Program-made: the position numbers and the translations under genes | The notes under the pieces: generated by a model | Database searches by the model: none | Seen by the model: only the letters and a program-made list of their open reading frames with translations | What the model was told of the DNA's origin: nothing | In this document: one piece after another, positions 27,139 through 36,782 of the stretch | Position numbering within the stretch: position 1 is the stretch's first letter | Layout of the letters: the number at the start of each line of letters is the position of its first letter | NCBI GenBank assembly: GCA_964484395.1 | Contig: CAZAFM010000001.1 | Coordinates: 1 to 47,529 of the forward strand | From: CAZAFM01 sp964484395 | GTDB taxonomy: Bacteria; Campylobacterota; Campylobacteria; Campylobacterales; CAZAFM01 | DNA: 47,529 bases | Direction of reading: 5' to 3'

Positions 27139-27576
27139 CTATCTAAGCCTTCTAGCTTTTTTCTTGCCTAGCTTTATAAGTGAAGAGGGCTTGTCCTCAA
27201 AGTAGCCTCTACTATCTAGTACTTCTATATCTGCAAGCTCTTTTGCTAGAGCCTCATCAAATCTCTTTCCACTAAGGTTAGCAGAGCTTGAATACATAAA
27301 TTCAGTTTTTTCTAGGAATTCACTATGAAGTCCATGATTAACTACTCTTATAGCTTCTAAAGATGGGTATATAAAAGTAGTTTTTTTTGAATTTCTAACT
27401 CTTCTTTTGAAGCTAGATGGAACTCTTGTTAGTCTCAACAGTTTTTTAAAAGATGATGTTGTGATTAGTATGGGCTTATTTTCATCTCGTCTTTTGGCTT
27501 TTGCTATTGTTTTTTTCTCAAAGGAGAGAAAGCCCACAGTAGTATCACTCTGGGCTAAAAAGAGCCCATTAGTCAC
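27139..27576 (-). CDS. Sua5/YciO/YrdC-family protein, short form
   Basis: The family makes threonylcarbamoyl-AMP for the t6A37 tRNA modification. The 145-residue protein has counterparts of the family's main segments: LAQSDTTVGFLS (usually PTDTVYGL), AKRRDENKPILI (the KxR..KP motif), and SSSANLSGKRFD (the S-A-N-SG motif). It is about 50 residues shorter than typical YrdC and divergent, so it may be a second, specialised member. It overlaps carB by 8 nt. Confidence 0.75.
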   Translation of the reverse strand: MTNGLFLAQSDTTVGFLSFEKKTIAKAKRRDENKPILITTSSFKKLLRLTRVPSSFKRRVRNSKKTTFIYPSLEAIRVVNHGLHSEFLEKTEFMYSSSANLSGKRFDEALAKELADIEVLDSRGYFEDKPSSLIKLGKKKARRLR

Positions 27577-30500
27577 AAAAGTAGTCCTGTATGGCGTTTA
27601 CTTGGAGACTTTCACTCTTTTTGAGCTCTTTTATAGCTAGAACTGACGCATTTGCTCCAGCTATAGTTGTGAAGTATGGGATTTTGGATCTTAAGACATT
27701 GTAGCGAATCTTTTTTGCATCATCTTTGCTTGATTTGTTATCACTTGTGTTTATTACTAAATCTATCTCTCCATTTGTAATCATATCATCTATATTTGGT
27801 CTACCTTCGCTAATTTTTAATACAATATTTGACTCTATACCGCTATCTTGAAGCACTTTTTGAGTACCTTCAGTTGCAAAGATTTTAAACCCTAAATCTA
27901 TAAATTCTCTAGCAATTCTAGTACCTTGTGGTTTGTCTAGATTAGTTAGTGATATAAAAAGATTACCACTTTGAGGAAGCTTGTTGGAGCTAGCTAACTG
28001 ACTTTTTGCAAAACTAAGACCGAAGTTATTGCTTATTCCCATAACTTCACCAGTTGACTTCATCTCAGGTCCTAGAAGCAAGTCAGCACCGGGAAGTTTG
28101 CTAAAAGGAAAAACTGCCTCTTTTACAGCAATGTGTGATTTTAGTTTTGGTTTTAGTACACCATTTTCCTCTATTACAATCCCGTATTTATCATAGAAGC
28201 TCAAGGCCTCTTTTATATCTTTTTTCCACATAATCCTAGTGGCGACTTTTGCTAATGGTATACCTGTAGCTTTGCTGACAAAAGGTACTGTCCTGCTAGC
28301 TCTTGGGTTTACTTCTATTAGGTATATACTATCTTTGTGTATAGCAAACTGTATGTTCAAAAGCCCACAAACTTTTAGATTTATAGCTATTTTTTTGGTA
28401 AGTTGCTCAATATCTCTTATAACTTGTTCAGAGAGTGATACAGGCGGCAGTGAGCAAGCAGAGTCACCTGAGTGAATACCAGCTTCTTCAATATGTTGCA
28501 TTATTCCGCCAATATATACATTTTCTCTATCACTCAGAGCATCCACATCTAGCTCTATTGCCCTATCCAAAAACTTATCTATAAGTACTGGGCTTTTGTT
28601 GCTTACCAAAACTGCTTCATCCATATACTGCTTTAGTTCGCTCTCATTATAAACTATTCTCATAGCTCTTCCACCTAGTACATAGCTTGGTCTTACAAGT
28701 ACTGGGTAGCCTATCTCTCTGGCTTTTTCTAATGCTACATCTTTAGAAAAAGCAGTTCCATTTGCAGGCTGAAGTAGCTCATTTTCATCTACAAATTTTG
28801 AAAACTTCTCTCTGTCTTCAGCAGTGTCAATAGCTTTTGCACTTGTTCCAATGATATTGGCTCCTAGGGCTGTTAGTTGTTTGGCTAGCTTCAAAGGTGT
28901 CTGCCCACCAAAGTGAACTATAATACCATCTGGTTTTTCAAGCTCTATGGCATTTCTGACATGCTCTAAGTCTATTGGCTCAAAGTAGAGTATATCACTT
29001 GTGTCATAATCAGTTGAAACGGTTTCAGGGTTGCAGTTGTACATAATGGAGGTAACATCCATATCCTTTAGTGCAAAAGAAGCGTGAACACAACAGTAGT
29101 CAAACTCTATACCCTGTCCTATGCGATTTGGTCCTCCGCCTATTATCATAACCTTTGGCTTGTCACTCTGCTTTGGTGGCTCCTCTAGTTTTGTGTACTC
29201 TATGGTAGAGTAGAGGTATGGAGTTAGTGCTTTAAACTCTGCTCCACAGGTATCAACTTCATTATAGATGATGTTTATGTCATGGTTTTTTCTAGCCAAA
29301 TATACATCATTTTCACTTATCTCTAAGGAGTCATTTTCATTTATAAGGATAGCTATCATCTTATCTGAGAAGCCCATCTTTTTAGCTTCAAGTAGGGTCT
29401 CTCTTGTTTGTAGTGTCTCAATATCTATCTCTTTTTCGAACTCAACTATCTCTTTTATCTCATTTAAAAACCATCTATCTATTTTGCAGAGTTTGTATAT
29501 CTCTTCTATATCAAGCCCACACCTAAAAGCATCAGCTATATAGTACAGTCGCTCAGAATTAGGTCGTCTTATTTCATGCTTTATATGCTCTATATCTTGG
29601 CTTTTTGACTCAAATCCTGAGAGGTTTTTTTCTAGTGAGCAGATAGCTTTTTGCAAAGACTCTTTAAAAGTAGTCCCCATAGCCATCACTTCACCAACGC
29701 TTTTCATTGCAGTTGTAAGTGTTGAGTCTGCTAGAGGGAACTTTTTAAAAGTAAATCTTGGTATCTTGGTAACTATATAATCAATTGTTGGCTCAAAGCT
29801 TGCGGGTGTTCCTGTTATATCATTTGTAATCTCATCTAAAGTAAATCCAACAGCAAGCATTGTTGCGACTTTGGCAATTGGGTATCCTGTGGCTTTTGAG
29901 GCTAGGGCAGAACTTCTACTTACACGAGGATTCATCTCAATAACAGTCATTCTTCCATTTTCTGGATTTATGGCAAACTGTACATTGCTACCTCCAGTAT
30001 CAACCCCTATCTCTCTTAATATCTTAAAAGAGGCATTTCTCATATGTTGATACTCTTTATCAGTCAAGGTTAGAGCAGGGGCTATAGTGACACTATCGCC
30101 TGTATGAACACCCATTGGGTCGATGTTTTCTATAGAGCAGATTATAATGCAGTTATCCTCTCTATCGCGTATAACTTCCATCTCATACTCTTTCCAGCCT
30201 AAGAGCGACTCCTCTATGAGTATTTCATTTATAGGGCTTGCTTCAAGTCCACTTTTGGCAAGATTTTTAAACTCATCTATATTATAAGCTACGCCACTTC
30301 CTGCCCCTCCTAGTGTATAGCTAGCTCTAATGATAAGTGGAAACCCTATCTCTTTTGCAGCTTCTTGTGCTTCATCTATATCATAAGCGTACTTACTATG
30401 AGGTAGGTCCATGCCTATTTGTTCCATAGCCTTTTTAAACTCTTGTCTGTCTTCACCTTTTTTTATAGCTTTTGGATGGGCTCCTAGAAACTTCACTCCT

Positions 30501-30826
30501 TCAAGCATTCCTTTATCATACATACTCATAGCTACATTTAAAGCAGTCTGACCCCCCATTGTTGGAAGTATTGCGTCTACACTCTCTTTTTTTATTATTT
30601 TTGCAATTACATCTTCTGTGATTGGTTCTATGTAGGTTTTATCAGCAAACTCAGGATCAGTCATTATCGTAGCAGGGTTTGAGTTAATTAGAATAACTCT
30701 GTAGCCTAGAGTTCTTAGTGTTTTTGAGGCTTGGGCTCCAGAGTAGTCAAACTCGCATGCTTGACCTATAACTATAGGACCTGAGCCTATTAAAAGTATA
30801 GAATTGATATCCTCTCTTTGTGGCAT
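27569..30826 (-). CDS. carB: Carbamoyl-phosphate synthase large subunit
   Basis: CarB makes carbamoyl phosphate from glutamine-derived ammonia, bicarbonate and two ATP, feeding arginine and pyrimidine synthesis. The 1085-residue protein shows the two homologous ATP-grasp halves, beginning LLIGSGPIVIGQACEFDYSG and MIIGGGPNRIGQGIEFDYC. Each half carries an EMNPR or EVNPR metal-binding motif. The C-terminal MGS-like allosteric domain (FATEGTQKVLQDSGI) is present. carA is not in the window. Confidence 0.98.
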   Translation of the reverse strand: MPQREDINSILLIGSGPIVIGQACEFDYSGAQASKTLRTLGYRVILINSNPATIMTDPEFADKTYIEPITEDVIAKIIKKESVDAILPTMGGQTALNVAMSMYDKGMLEGVKFLGAHPKAIKKGEDRQEFKKAMEQIGMDLPHSKYAYDIDEAQEAAKEIGFPLIIRASYTLGGAGSGVAYNIDEFKNLAKSGLEASPINEILIEESLLGWKEYEMEVIRDREDNCIIICSIENIDPMGVHTGDSVTIAPALTLTDKEYQHMRNASFKILREIGVDTGGSNVQFAINPENGRMTVIEMNPRVSRSSALASKATGYPIAKVATMLAVGFTLDEITNDITGTPASFEPTIDYIVTKIPRFTFKKFPLADSTLTTAMKSVGEVMAMGTTFKESLQKAICSLEKNLSGFESKSQDIEHIKHEIRRPNSERLYYIADAFRCGLDIEEIYKLCKIDRWFLNEIKEIVEFEKEIDIETLQTRETLLEAKKMGFSDKMIAILINENDSLEISENDVYLARKNHDINIIYNEVDTCGAEFKALTPYLYSTIEYTKLEEPPKQSDKPKVMIIGGGPNRIGQGIEFDYCCVHASFALKDMDVTSIMYNCNPETVSTDYDTSDILYFEPIDLEHVRNAIELEKPDGIIVHFGGQTPLKLAKQLTALGANIIGTSAKAIDTAEDREKFSKFVDENELLQPANGTAFSKDVALEKAREIGYPVLVRPSYVLGGRAMRIVYNESELKQYMDEAVLVSNKSPVLIDKFLDRAIELDVDALSDRENVYIGGIMQHIEEAGIHSGDSACSLPPVSLSEQVIRDIEQLTKKIAINLKVCGLLNIQFAIHKDSIYLIEVNPRASRTVPFVSKATGIPLAKVATRIMWKKDIKEALSFYDKYGIVIEENGVLKPKLKSHIAVKEAVFPFSKLPGADLLLGPEMKSTGEVMGISNNFGLSFAKSQLASSNKLPQSGNLFISLTNLDKPQGTRIAREFIDLGFKIFATEGTQKVLQDSGIESNIVLKISEGRPNIDDMITNGEIDLVINTSDNKSSKDDAKKIRYNVLRSKIPYFTTIAGANASVLAIKELKKSESLQVNAIQDYFCD

Positions 30827-30875
30827 CTGCTACCTTTTTGTTTGGTTTTTGAAATTATAATCTATTTGTTTTTAA

Positions 30876-31634
30876 TCAGTTATCAATCACCCAGAAATAT
30901 CCTGGATGAAGTATATCCGCTTTTGGTTCTATAAGGGCTTTTTGGTATCCGTCTTCATTTTCTATTTTGACTACATTTCCTACGGCTATACCTTCAAAAA
31001 AAATATTATCAAGTCCACTTGTGATTACCTTATCACCTAATTTAATGTTCATCCATGAAGGTATATAATTAACAATAAGATTGTTTTCATCATCACCACC
31101 ACTTATAATACCTGGAGCCTTTTTTTCGCCTATATAGACACTATAGCTACACTTTTTATTTCCATTTAAAAGCACAAGCGATCTTCCATTTTCAGGGATT
31201 AGTACACCCGCTGCTGCATCATTTTGAAGTACTCCATATATCTTTTTTTGACTTGTTGGCTCAAAGTTTAGCCATATTTTTTTGTAATCACCCATACTTA
31301 CATAGGATATAGTCCTAGCGGCTTTTAGAGTGACATTTGTGTCGGGTTTTACCCCTATGGAGCTTGAAAGTCTATCTAATTCGTTTTTGTAGTATTTATA
31401 GACTATGCTCTGTTTTCTTAGTTTTTCATTAGCTTTTACTAGAAACTCTATTGTCTCTTTTTGGTTGAAGTGTGTCTTGAGTGCATCTTCTAATGATTCA
31501 TAGCTATTTATGTAACCCATTTTTATGGAGTCAGCCACATTTAAAAAAAAGTTTTGAATGTGACCACTTAGCTTATATGATAGTAAAAAAACAGTAACTA
31601 TAAAAAGAAGTAGAAAAAAGCCGTTTTTGTTCAC
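30876..31634 (-). CDS. mreC: Rod shape-determining protein MreC
   Basis: MreC is a periplasmic scaffold of the elongation machinery anchored by one N-terminal helix (about residues 4-22). A coiled coil of about 50 residues (KANEKLRKQSIVYKYYKNEL) is followed by two beta-barrel domains with GVLIPENGRSLVLLNG and GDKVITSGLDNIFFEGIAVGNV, the latter a family signature. It has 252 residues. It follows mreB by 17 nt, the usual pairing; mreD is not seen in the window. Confidence 0.94.
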   Translation of the reverse strand: MNKNGFFLLLFIVTVFLLSYKLSGHIQNFFLNVADSIKMGYINSYESLEDALKTHFNQKETIEFLVKANEKLRKQSIVYKYYKNELDRLSSSIGVKPDTNVTLKAARTISYVSMGDYKKIWLNFEPTSQKKIYGVLQNDAAAGVLIPENGRSLVLLNGNKKCSYSVYIGEKKAPGIISGGDDENNLIVNYIPSWMNIKLGDKVITSGLDNIFFEGIAVGNVVKIENEDGYQKALIEPKADILHPGYFWVIDN

Positions 31635-31651
31635 TTACTAAACTTCACCTA

Positions 31652-32689
31652 CTACTCATAGGATAGTTGTTGTAGTAAGTCTATCTCTTCTAGGGCTTTT
31701 CCAGTTCCTTTAGCAACTGCTAAGAGAGGCTCATCTGCTATATATACAGGGAGCTTAACAATATCTGAGAGGTACTTATCAAGCCCCTTTATAAGTGCTC
31801 CACCACCTGTTAGAGCAACTCCGTTTTCTACTATATCGCCTGCTAGGTCTGGTGGCATAGCTTCAAGGACTAGTTTTAGGCTATCACTTATCTCTTTGAG
31901 AGGCTCTTTTATTGCGTCTCTTACATCTTCACTAGTTAGCTCTATCGTATTTAGTAGTCCACTTACTTGGTCTCTACCTTTTATAAGCATCTTGATATTA
32001 TCTTCTAGTGGGATAGCAGTTCCTATCTCTATTTTTATCTCTTCACCAGTTCGCTCACCTATAAGAAGGTTGTACTTTTTCTTTACATAATCAACAATAG
32101 ACATATCCATTTTATCACCTGCTACACGAATGGACTTACTTATAACAAGTCCACCCAAAGAGGTTACACCTATCTCAGTGGTTCCACCACCTATATCAAC
32201 TACAAGACTTCCAGTTGGCTCTTTTATAGGAAGTCCTGCCCCAATAGCAGCTGCCATTGGTTCCTCTATCAAAAAAACCTCTCTAGCCCCAGCACTCATG
32301 GCTGATTCTCTTACAGCTTTTCTTTCAACTCCTGTTAGTCCATAAGGAACAGATATGATAATTCTAGGACGGATGAGGGCCTTTCTCTTGTGTGCTTTTT
32401 CTATAAATGACCTTATCATCTTCTCAGTCATGTTGAAATCAGCGATTACTCCATCTTTCATAGGTCGTATAGCCTGAATATTTCCGGGAGTTTTACCTAC
32501 CATATCCTTTGCTTCTTTCCCAACGGCTAGAATTTTTACTTTTCCATACTTTTCAGTCTGTATAGCAACAACTGAAGGCTCATTTATTACAATTCCCTTA
32601 CCTTTTACTATGACAATAGTATTAGCAGTCCCTAAGTCTATGGCTATATCATGTGAAAAAAGTCCTAAAAATTTATCAAGAAACATCAA
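31652..32689 (-). CDS. mreB: Rod shape-determining protein MreB
   Basis: MreB is the bacterial actin that guides lateral wall synthesis. Phosphate-1 IAIDLGTANTIV, phosphate-2 VVDIGGGTTEIGV, and adenosine motif ALTGGGALIKGLD are all present. It has 345 residues, standard for the family. It lies 6 nt after clpX and 17 nt before mreC. Confidence 0.98.
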   Translation of the reverse strand: MMFLDKFLGLFSHDIAIDLGTANTIVIVKGKGIVINEPSVVAIQTEKYGKVKILAVGKEAKDMVGKTPGNIQAIRPMKDGVIADFNMTEKMIRSFIEKAHKRKALIRPRIIISVPYGLTGVERKAVRESAMSAGAREVFLIEEPMAAAIGAGLPIKEPTGSLVVDIGGGTTEIGVTSLGGLVISKSIRVAGDKMDMSIVDYVKKKYNLLIGERTGEEIKIEIGTAIPLEDNIKMLIKGRDQVSGLLNTIELTSEDVRDAIKEPLKEISDSLKLVLEAMPPDLAGDIVENGVALTGGGALIKGLDKYLSDIVKLPVYIADEPLLAVAKGTGKALEEIDLLQQLSYE

Positions 32690-32695
32690 TATCCT

Positions 32696-33958
32696 TTATG
32701 CAATTTTTTTACTGCTATTTTTTTTGTATTTTAGAAGCATTGGGTCCTCTTTTTTTTGGACGCACTCTTTGTTGATGACAACCTCATAGCCATTATATTC
32801 AGGAAGGTCAAACATTACATCAAGCATTATATCTTCTAGAATGGCCCTAAGACCTCTAGCTCCTGTTTTTCTTTTTTTAGCAATACTAACTACCTCTTTT
32901 AGTGCATCATCGCTAAAAGTTAGCTTTGCACTATCTATTGCAAAAAGTTTTTTGTATTGCTTTATAATTGCATTTTTTGGCTTTGTGAGTATGTCTAGGA
33001 GGGCTTCATCACTGAGTTCTTCAAGAGTGGTAACTACATGTAACCTACCAACTAATTCGGGAATAAGTCCAAAAGAGACCAAGTCGTCTGCCTCAACATC
33101 TTTAATTATGTCTATATCTTCTCTTTTTGATTTTTTCTCATGAGAAAAACCAAGTACATTAGCTCCCTCTCTTCGTCTTATAATCTCACTTAGCCCATCA
33201 AAGGCACCGCCACAGATAAATAGGATGTTTTTTGTATCCATCTGAGTAAACTCTTGATTTGGATGCTTTCTTCCACCTTTTGGTGGTATATTTACAACAC
33301 TTCCTTCTATTATTTTGAGTAGAGCTTGCTGAACTCCCTCACCTGAAACATCTCTTGTAATAGAACGGTTTTCAGAAAGTCTGGATATTTTATCTACTTC
33401 ATCTATAAATACTATTCCTCTTTGAGCCTTTTTTATATCTCCATCTGCAGCTTGAATAAGCTTCACAAGAACATTCTCAACATCTTCACCAACATACCCA
33501 GCCTCTGTTAAGCTTGTTGCATCTGAGATTGCTATTGGTACATTCAAAAACCTAGCAAGGGTTTGTGCCATAAGCGTTTTACCACTTCCTGTTGGACCTA
33601 TTAATAAAATATTTGATTTTTCAATATCTGTGTCATCTTCTTGTGTTGTCAAGCTATTACTGTAAAGTCTTTTGTAGTGATTATATACGGCTACTGAGAA
33701 TATCTTCTTAGCTCTCTCTTGACCTATGACATACTCATCAAGCACGCTTTTTAGCTCTTTTGGTGATAAGACTTTTGAGAGGTCTAATACCTCTTCCTCG
33801 CCATCTTTTTTTCCACTCTCTTTATCTGGTATATCTCCAAAAAGTATCTTATACGCAGAGATTACACAATTTTTACATATATAAACATCATTACCTGCTA
33901 TAAGTGGGTTTATTTCAGACTCTTGCGCTTTGCAAAAGCTACAGTTTTTAAGATCCAT
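32696..33958 (-). CDS. clpX: ATP-dependent Clp protease ATP-binding subunit ClpX
   Basis: ClpX unfolds tagged proteins and feeds ClpP. The N-terminal zinc-binding domain has C6, C9, C28 and C31 (NCSFCK, YICKNC). Walker A is GPTGSGKT (about 118-125), the pore loop is GYVGEDV, and Walker B is IVFIDEVDKI. Sensor and arm regions (ELVGRLHV, RKTGARGLRAILE) are intact. Its 420-residue length is standard. It overlaps the end of lpxA by 11 nt. No clpP is nearby. Confidence 0.98.
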   Translation of the reverse strand: MDLKNCSFCKAQESEINPLIAGNDVYICKNCVISAYKILFGDIPDKESGKKDGEEEVLDLSKVLSPKELKSVLDEYVIGQERAKKIFSVAVYNHYKRLYSNSLTTQEDDTDIEKSNILLIGPTGSGKTLMAQTLARFLNVPIAISDATSLTEAGYVGEDVENVLVKLIQAADGDIKKAQRGIVFIDEVDKISRLSENRSITRDVSGEGVQQALLKIIEGSVVNIPPKGGRKHPNQEFTQMDTKNILFICGGAFDGLSEIIRRREGANVLGFSHEKKSKREDIDIIKDVEADDLVSFGLIPELVGRLHVVTTLEELSDEALLDILTKPKNAIIKQYKKLFAIDSAKLTFSDDALKEVVSIAKKRKTGARGLRAILEDIMLDVMFDLPEYNGYEVVINKECVQKKEDPMLLKYKKNSSKKIA

Positions 33959-34739
33959 AAGCTCTCCTAAGAATTGGCACGCCTCTTTTTGAATTTAATA
34001 TGAACTCACAAAATTCTTGAACTTGTTCATTTGTGCTACTAATTTTTATCTCTTCTACTCTCTGTTTTAACGGTTTTGTTGTATGACTTAGCTCTTTAAG
34101 TGTGTGTGAAAGCTCATCTATTAGCTCTCTATTTAGCCTTCTTCTAAGTCCTATTCTGTTTACGCCTCTTATCTTAGCTCTGTTTCCCTCAGCTATAACA
34201 AAAGGTGGTATATCCTGAGAAACAGCAGATGCTCCACCTATCATAGAGTAACTACCTATTTTTACAAACTGATGTATAGGCGTAAGTCCACCCACATTGA
34301 CAAAATCACCAATCTCTACATGTCCAGCCAAAGTTGCTGCATTTGCAAAGATACAACCATCCCCAACCACGCAGTCATGAGCTATATGTGCATAGGCCAT
34401 GATGAAGTTATTGCTACCAATTACAGTTTTTTTTGTAAACTGTGGAGTTCCAGCATTGATGCTTACATACTCCCTAATTATATTATCATTGCCAATAATA
34501 ACTTCTACATCTTCATGAAAATATGATGTACTCTGTGGATCACCGCCTATGACTGCATAGGGAGATATTTTGTTTCTCTCTCCAATAGTAACCCTGCCTC
34601 TAATCACCACACCAGAAGCAATTTCTGTACCTTTTTTGATGGTAGCCTCTGAAGATATATGGCAAAACGGACCTATTTCTACATCTTCATCTATTTTAGC
34701 ACCACTTTCTATGACAGCTAGTTCGGAGATTTTACTCAT
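33948..34739 (-). CDS. lpxA: Acyl-ACP--UDP-N-acetylglucosamine O-acyltransferase
   Basis: LpxA performs the first acylation in lipid A synthesis. The N-terminal two thirds are left-handed beta-helix hexapeptide repeats (IDEDVEIGPFCHIS, VVIRGRVTIGERNKI). The catalytic histidine lies in YAHIAHDCVVGD, and the GGLTPIHQFVKIG and IPPFVIAEGN segments are typical. It has 263 residues. Its ATG shares one base with the fabZ stop (TAATG). The fabZ-lpxA order is conserved in this phylum. Confidence 0.97.
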   Translation of the reverse strand: MSKISELAVIESGAKIDEDVEIGPFCHISSEATIKKGTEIASGVVIRGRVTIGERNKISPYAVIGGDPQSTSYFHEDVEVIIGNDNIIREYVSINAGTPQFTKKTVIGSNNFIMAYAHIAHDCVVGDGCIFANAATLAGHVEIGDFVNVGGLTPIHQFVKIGSYSMIGGASAVSQDIPPFVIAEGNRAKIRGVNRIGLRRRLNRELIDELSHTLKELSHTTKPLKQRVEEIKISSTNEQVQEFCEFILNSKRGVPILRRAYGS

Positions 34740-35203
34740 TAATCTCTCTTCTTTGATATCATCGCCTTTAGCTCAGCCTCTGCTACTACCTTATCATCTA
34801 CTATGGCTTTACCCTCTACTATCCAGATGCTACCCTTCTTTTTTAGGGCTTTTACATGATATTCTAGCTTATCACCAGGTCTAACTGGGTTTCTAAACTT
34901 TGCTTTGTCGATACTCATGAAATAGACAACCATATCTTTTATCATCTCAGGTGTATGGTTTTCTAGGCTTAAAAAAGCCAGCATAGCACCAGTCTGTGCA
35001 AGCCCCTCTATAACCATAACACCCGGATATATAGGATAGTCAGGAAAGTGTCCTTGAAAGACCTCTTCTGATGCAGTTATGTTTTTATAAGCGATGATGT
35101 ACTCATCTTTTTTGTAGTCGTTTACTCTATCTACAAGTAAAAAAGGATACCTATGAGGGATAAGCTCCTTTATGCCATCTATGTCTATCATTATAATACT
35201 CAC
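34739..35203 (-). CDS. fabZ: 3-hydroxyacyl-[acyl-carrier-protein] dehydratase FabZ
   Basis: FabZ dehydrates 3-hydroxyacyl-ACP in fatty acid synthesis. The hot-dog fold motifs are HRYPFLLVDRV, then GHFPDYPIYPGVM with the catalytic histidine and EGLAQTGAML with the catalytic glutamate. It has 154 residues. Two ATGs near the start (MSII and MIDI) are both possible. It sits 29 nt after queH and couples to lpxA. Confidence 0.97.
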   Translation of the reverse strand: MSIIMIDIDGIKELIPHRYPFLLVDRVNDYKKDEYIIAYKNITASEEVFQGHFPDYPIYPGVMVIEGLAQTGAMLAFLSLENHTPEMIKDMVVYFMSIDKAKFRNPVRPGDKLEYHVKALKKKGSIWIVEGKAIVDDKVVAEAELKAMISKKRD

Positions 35204-35232
35204 TTCTTACGGATTAAAATTCTGCAATCTTA

Positions 35233-36297
35233 TCAAATCATTGTTAAATTTTCACTAACATCCTCAAAACTCACCGAGTCTATAAAGCTCTCATACTTTG
35301 AGTTAAAGTCTATGTGTTCTACTAAAAAAATAGGTGAAGTTGACATTCTACCACAAACCATCTCTCTAAAAGCTAGTTCCTCATCTATGGATATGGGAGA
35401 GCATCTAAAATCACGCAGTGAAGTGAAGTTTTTTTCGCTAACACTCTTTAGCATATCTATATGCACTATATAAGAGTTAGATTTTGGAAGAAATCCTATG
35501 TACTCACTTAGCTTTTCTACCTTGCTTTTTACCACTTTTTGCTTTTGAGTCGAGAAGTATAATATGTGTGAGTCTATAACTCTCCCATCACTCTTTATAT
35601 AGCCTCTTAGAAGTCTATAGTTTACAAAGCTCTTTTTGAGAACTAGGGCGTTTTTGTTTTGGGATTTTTTGTAAAACTCTCTCTTTTCCTCAAATGAGTT
35701 TGGCAATATCTGTCTAGTTAGGTATGAGTAGGTTTCGATGGGCTCTTTTCTCATAGCCTCTCTTTGTGCGACCAGTCCAAACAGACATCCGCAGTAGTTT
35801 TGCTTATAAAGTCCATCTTTTTTCGCAAGCTCAAACTGTCTTTGTGTGCCTCCTTGCTTTTTAAGATCAAGAGCAAAAAACTCCAACCCATACCTATGAG
35901 CTACCATTTTCCCTTCATTTTTAAGAATCTCAAAGCTTTTCTTCGGACTCATCATAAGCGTGGTAGTAAACTCATCTAAGCCAAGCTTCTTTGCCTTTAT
36001 AGCACTCCTATCTAGTCGCTCTATAAAGCACTCCTTGCACCTATCCCCACCTTCAGGAGCTGACTCTAGGTGAAGCTTCTCTTTTATCCAAGTAGTTTCA
36101 TCATATCCATCCTCTAGTAGCTCTATGCCTAGAGTATCACAGCTCCTCTGCACATCCTCTAGACGCAGTCTATACTCCTCATAAGGATGGATGTTTGGGT
36201 TGTAGAAAAACCCTATGAGCTCTCTGTCTGGATGGAGCTTCTTTAGCTCTTGTAAAAAGTAGTGACTATCAACACTACAGCATATATGTATCAGCAT
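35233..36297 (-). CDS. queH: Epoxyqueuosine reductase QueH with long C-terminal extension
   Basis: QueH reduces epoxyqueuosine to queuosine in tRNA wobble positions and uses iron-sulfur chemistry. The N-terminal HICCSVDS holds the vicinal cysteine pair (C6-C7). GGDRCKECFIERL and QNYCGCLFG hold the other conserved cysteines. GFFYNPNIHPYEEYRLR is a family signature. Residues about 190-354 have no counterpart in minimal QueH of roughly 200 residues. The extension contains LLRGYIKSDGRVIDSHILYFS and no motif I recognise. It is the first gene of the fabZ-lpxA-clpX run. Confidence 0.88.
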   Translation of the reverse strand: MLIHICCSVDSHYFLQELKKLHPDRELIGFFYNPNIHPYEEYRLRLEDVQRSCDTLGIELLEDGYDETTWIKEKLHLESAPEGGDRCKECFIERLDRSAIKAKKLGLDEFTTTLMMSPKKSFEILKNEGKMVAHRYGLEFFALDLKKQGGTQRQFELAKKDGLYKQNYCGCLFGLVAQREAMRKEPIETYSYLTRQILPNSFEEKREFYKKSQNKNALVLKKSFVNYRLLRGYIKSDGRVIDSHILYFSTQKQKVVKSKVEKLSEYIGFLPKSNSYIVHIDMLKSVSEKNFTSLRDFRCSPISIDEELAFREMVCGRMSTSPIFLVEHIDFNSKYESFIDSVSFEDVSENLTMI

Positions 36298-36512
36298 CGA
36301 CTATCCCAGATAAAATTTAGTGGTATTTTATCAGAAATCAAGATGGTATTATATCAAGGGAAAAAATGCAATTAAAAAGATAAATTATGTCATTTTAAGT
36401 ATGTATGATTTACAATATTGTCTACGAATATATTATTACAATTCTAATCCCAAATAATTAAGTAGCCTTAAAAGTTAGAGGTCAGGTGACATGATTAAAA
36501 GTCAGTGAAGTA

Positions 36513-36578
36513 GGGTTAGAGCTTTATTTTTAACCTATTTGCCCCTCCAAGTCTAGCACTGCCTAAAACTCAGTTTTA
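36513..36578 (+). repeat. Dispersed repeat, copy A
   Basis: The stretch begins GGGTTAGAGCTTTATTTTTA and continues through CCCCTCCAAG and GCCTAAAACTCAGTTTT. It aligns along its length, with about nine mismatches and one 2-base indel, to copy C at 38238-38304, and its first 22 bases align to copy B at 37587. Confidence 0.8.
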
Positions 36579-36581
36579 CTT

Positions 36582-36604
36582 GTTCCCATGCTCTGCGTGG
36601 GAAC
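36582..36604. repeat. REP-like palindrome 1
   Basis: GTTCCCATGC pairs with GCGTGGGAAC around a TCT loop, a 10-bp stem with one G-T pair. The GC content contrasts with the AT-rich surroundings. Confidence 0.8.
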
Positions 36605-36650
36605 TGATATAATTTTTTTAGTCATTATCGGTTCTTTTTGTTTCTATGCA

Positions 36651-36671
36651 TTCCCACGCCGAGCGTGGGAA
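36651..36671. repeat. REP-like palindrome 2
   Basis: TTCCCACGC (36651-36659) pairs perfectly with GCGTGGGAA (36663-36671) around CGA. The same arm sequence as palindrome 1 makes this a two-element unit of the kind mobilised by REP-associated transposases. It ends 9 bases before the N run. Confidence 0.8.
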
Positions 36672-36680
36672 CGAGGGAAA

Positions 36681-36780
36681 NNNNNNNNNNNNNNNNNNNN
36701 NNNNNNNNNNNNNNNNNNNNNNNNNNNNNNNNNNNNNNNNNNNNNNNNNNNNNNNNNNNNNNNNNNNNNNNNNNNNNNNN
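36681..36780. other. Scaffold gap (100 N)
   Basis: One hundred consecutive N mark a join of unknown true length. The repeat pair just before it probably stopped the assembler, and the gene after it is cut at its 5' end. Confidence 1.
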
Positions 36781-36782
36781 AA

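Larger units (their letters stand above)
36298..36680. other. Intergenic region before the scaffold gap
   Basis: No gene is supported here. It holds an AT-rich hairpin (GATAAAAT at 36309-36316 pairing with ATTTTATC at 36325-36332) close to the queH start, one copy of the dispersed repeat (36513-36578), and two palindromic elements (36582-36604 and 36651-36671). Confidence 0.7.
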
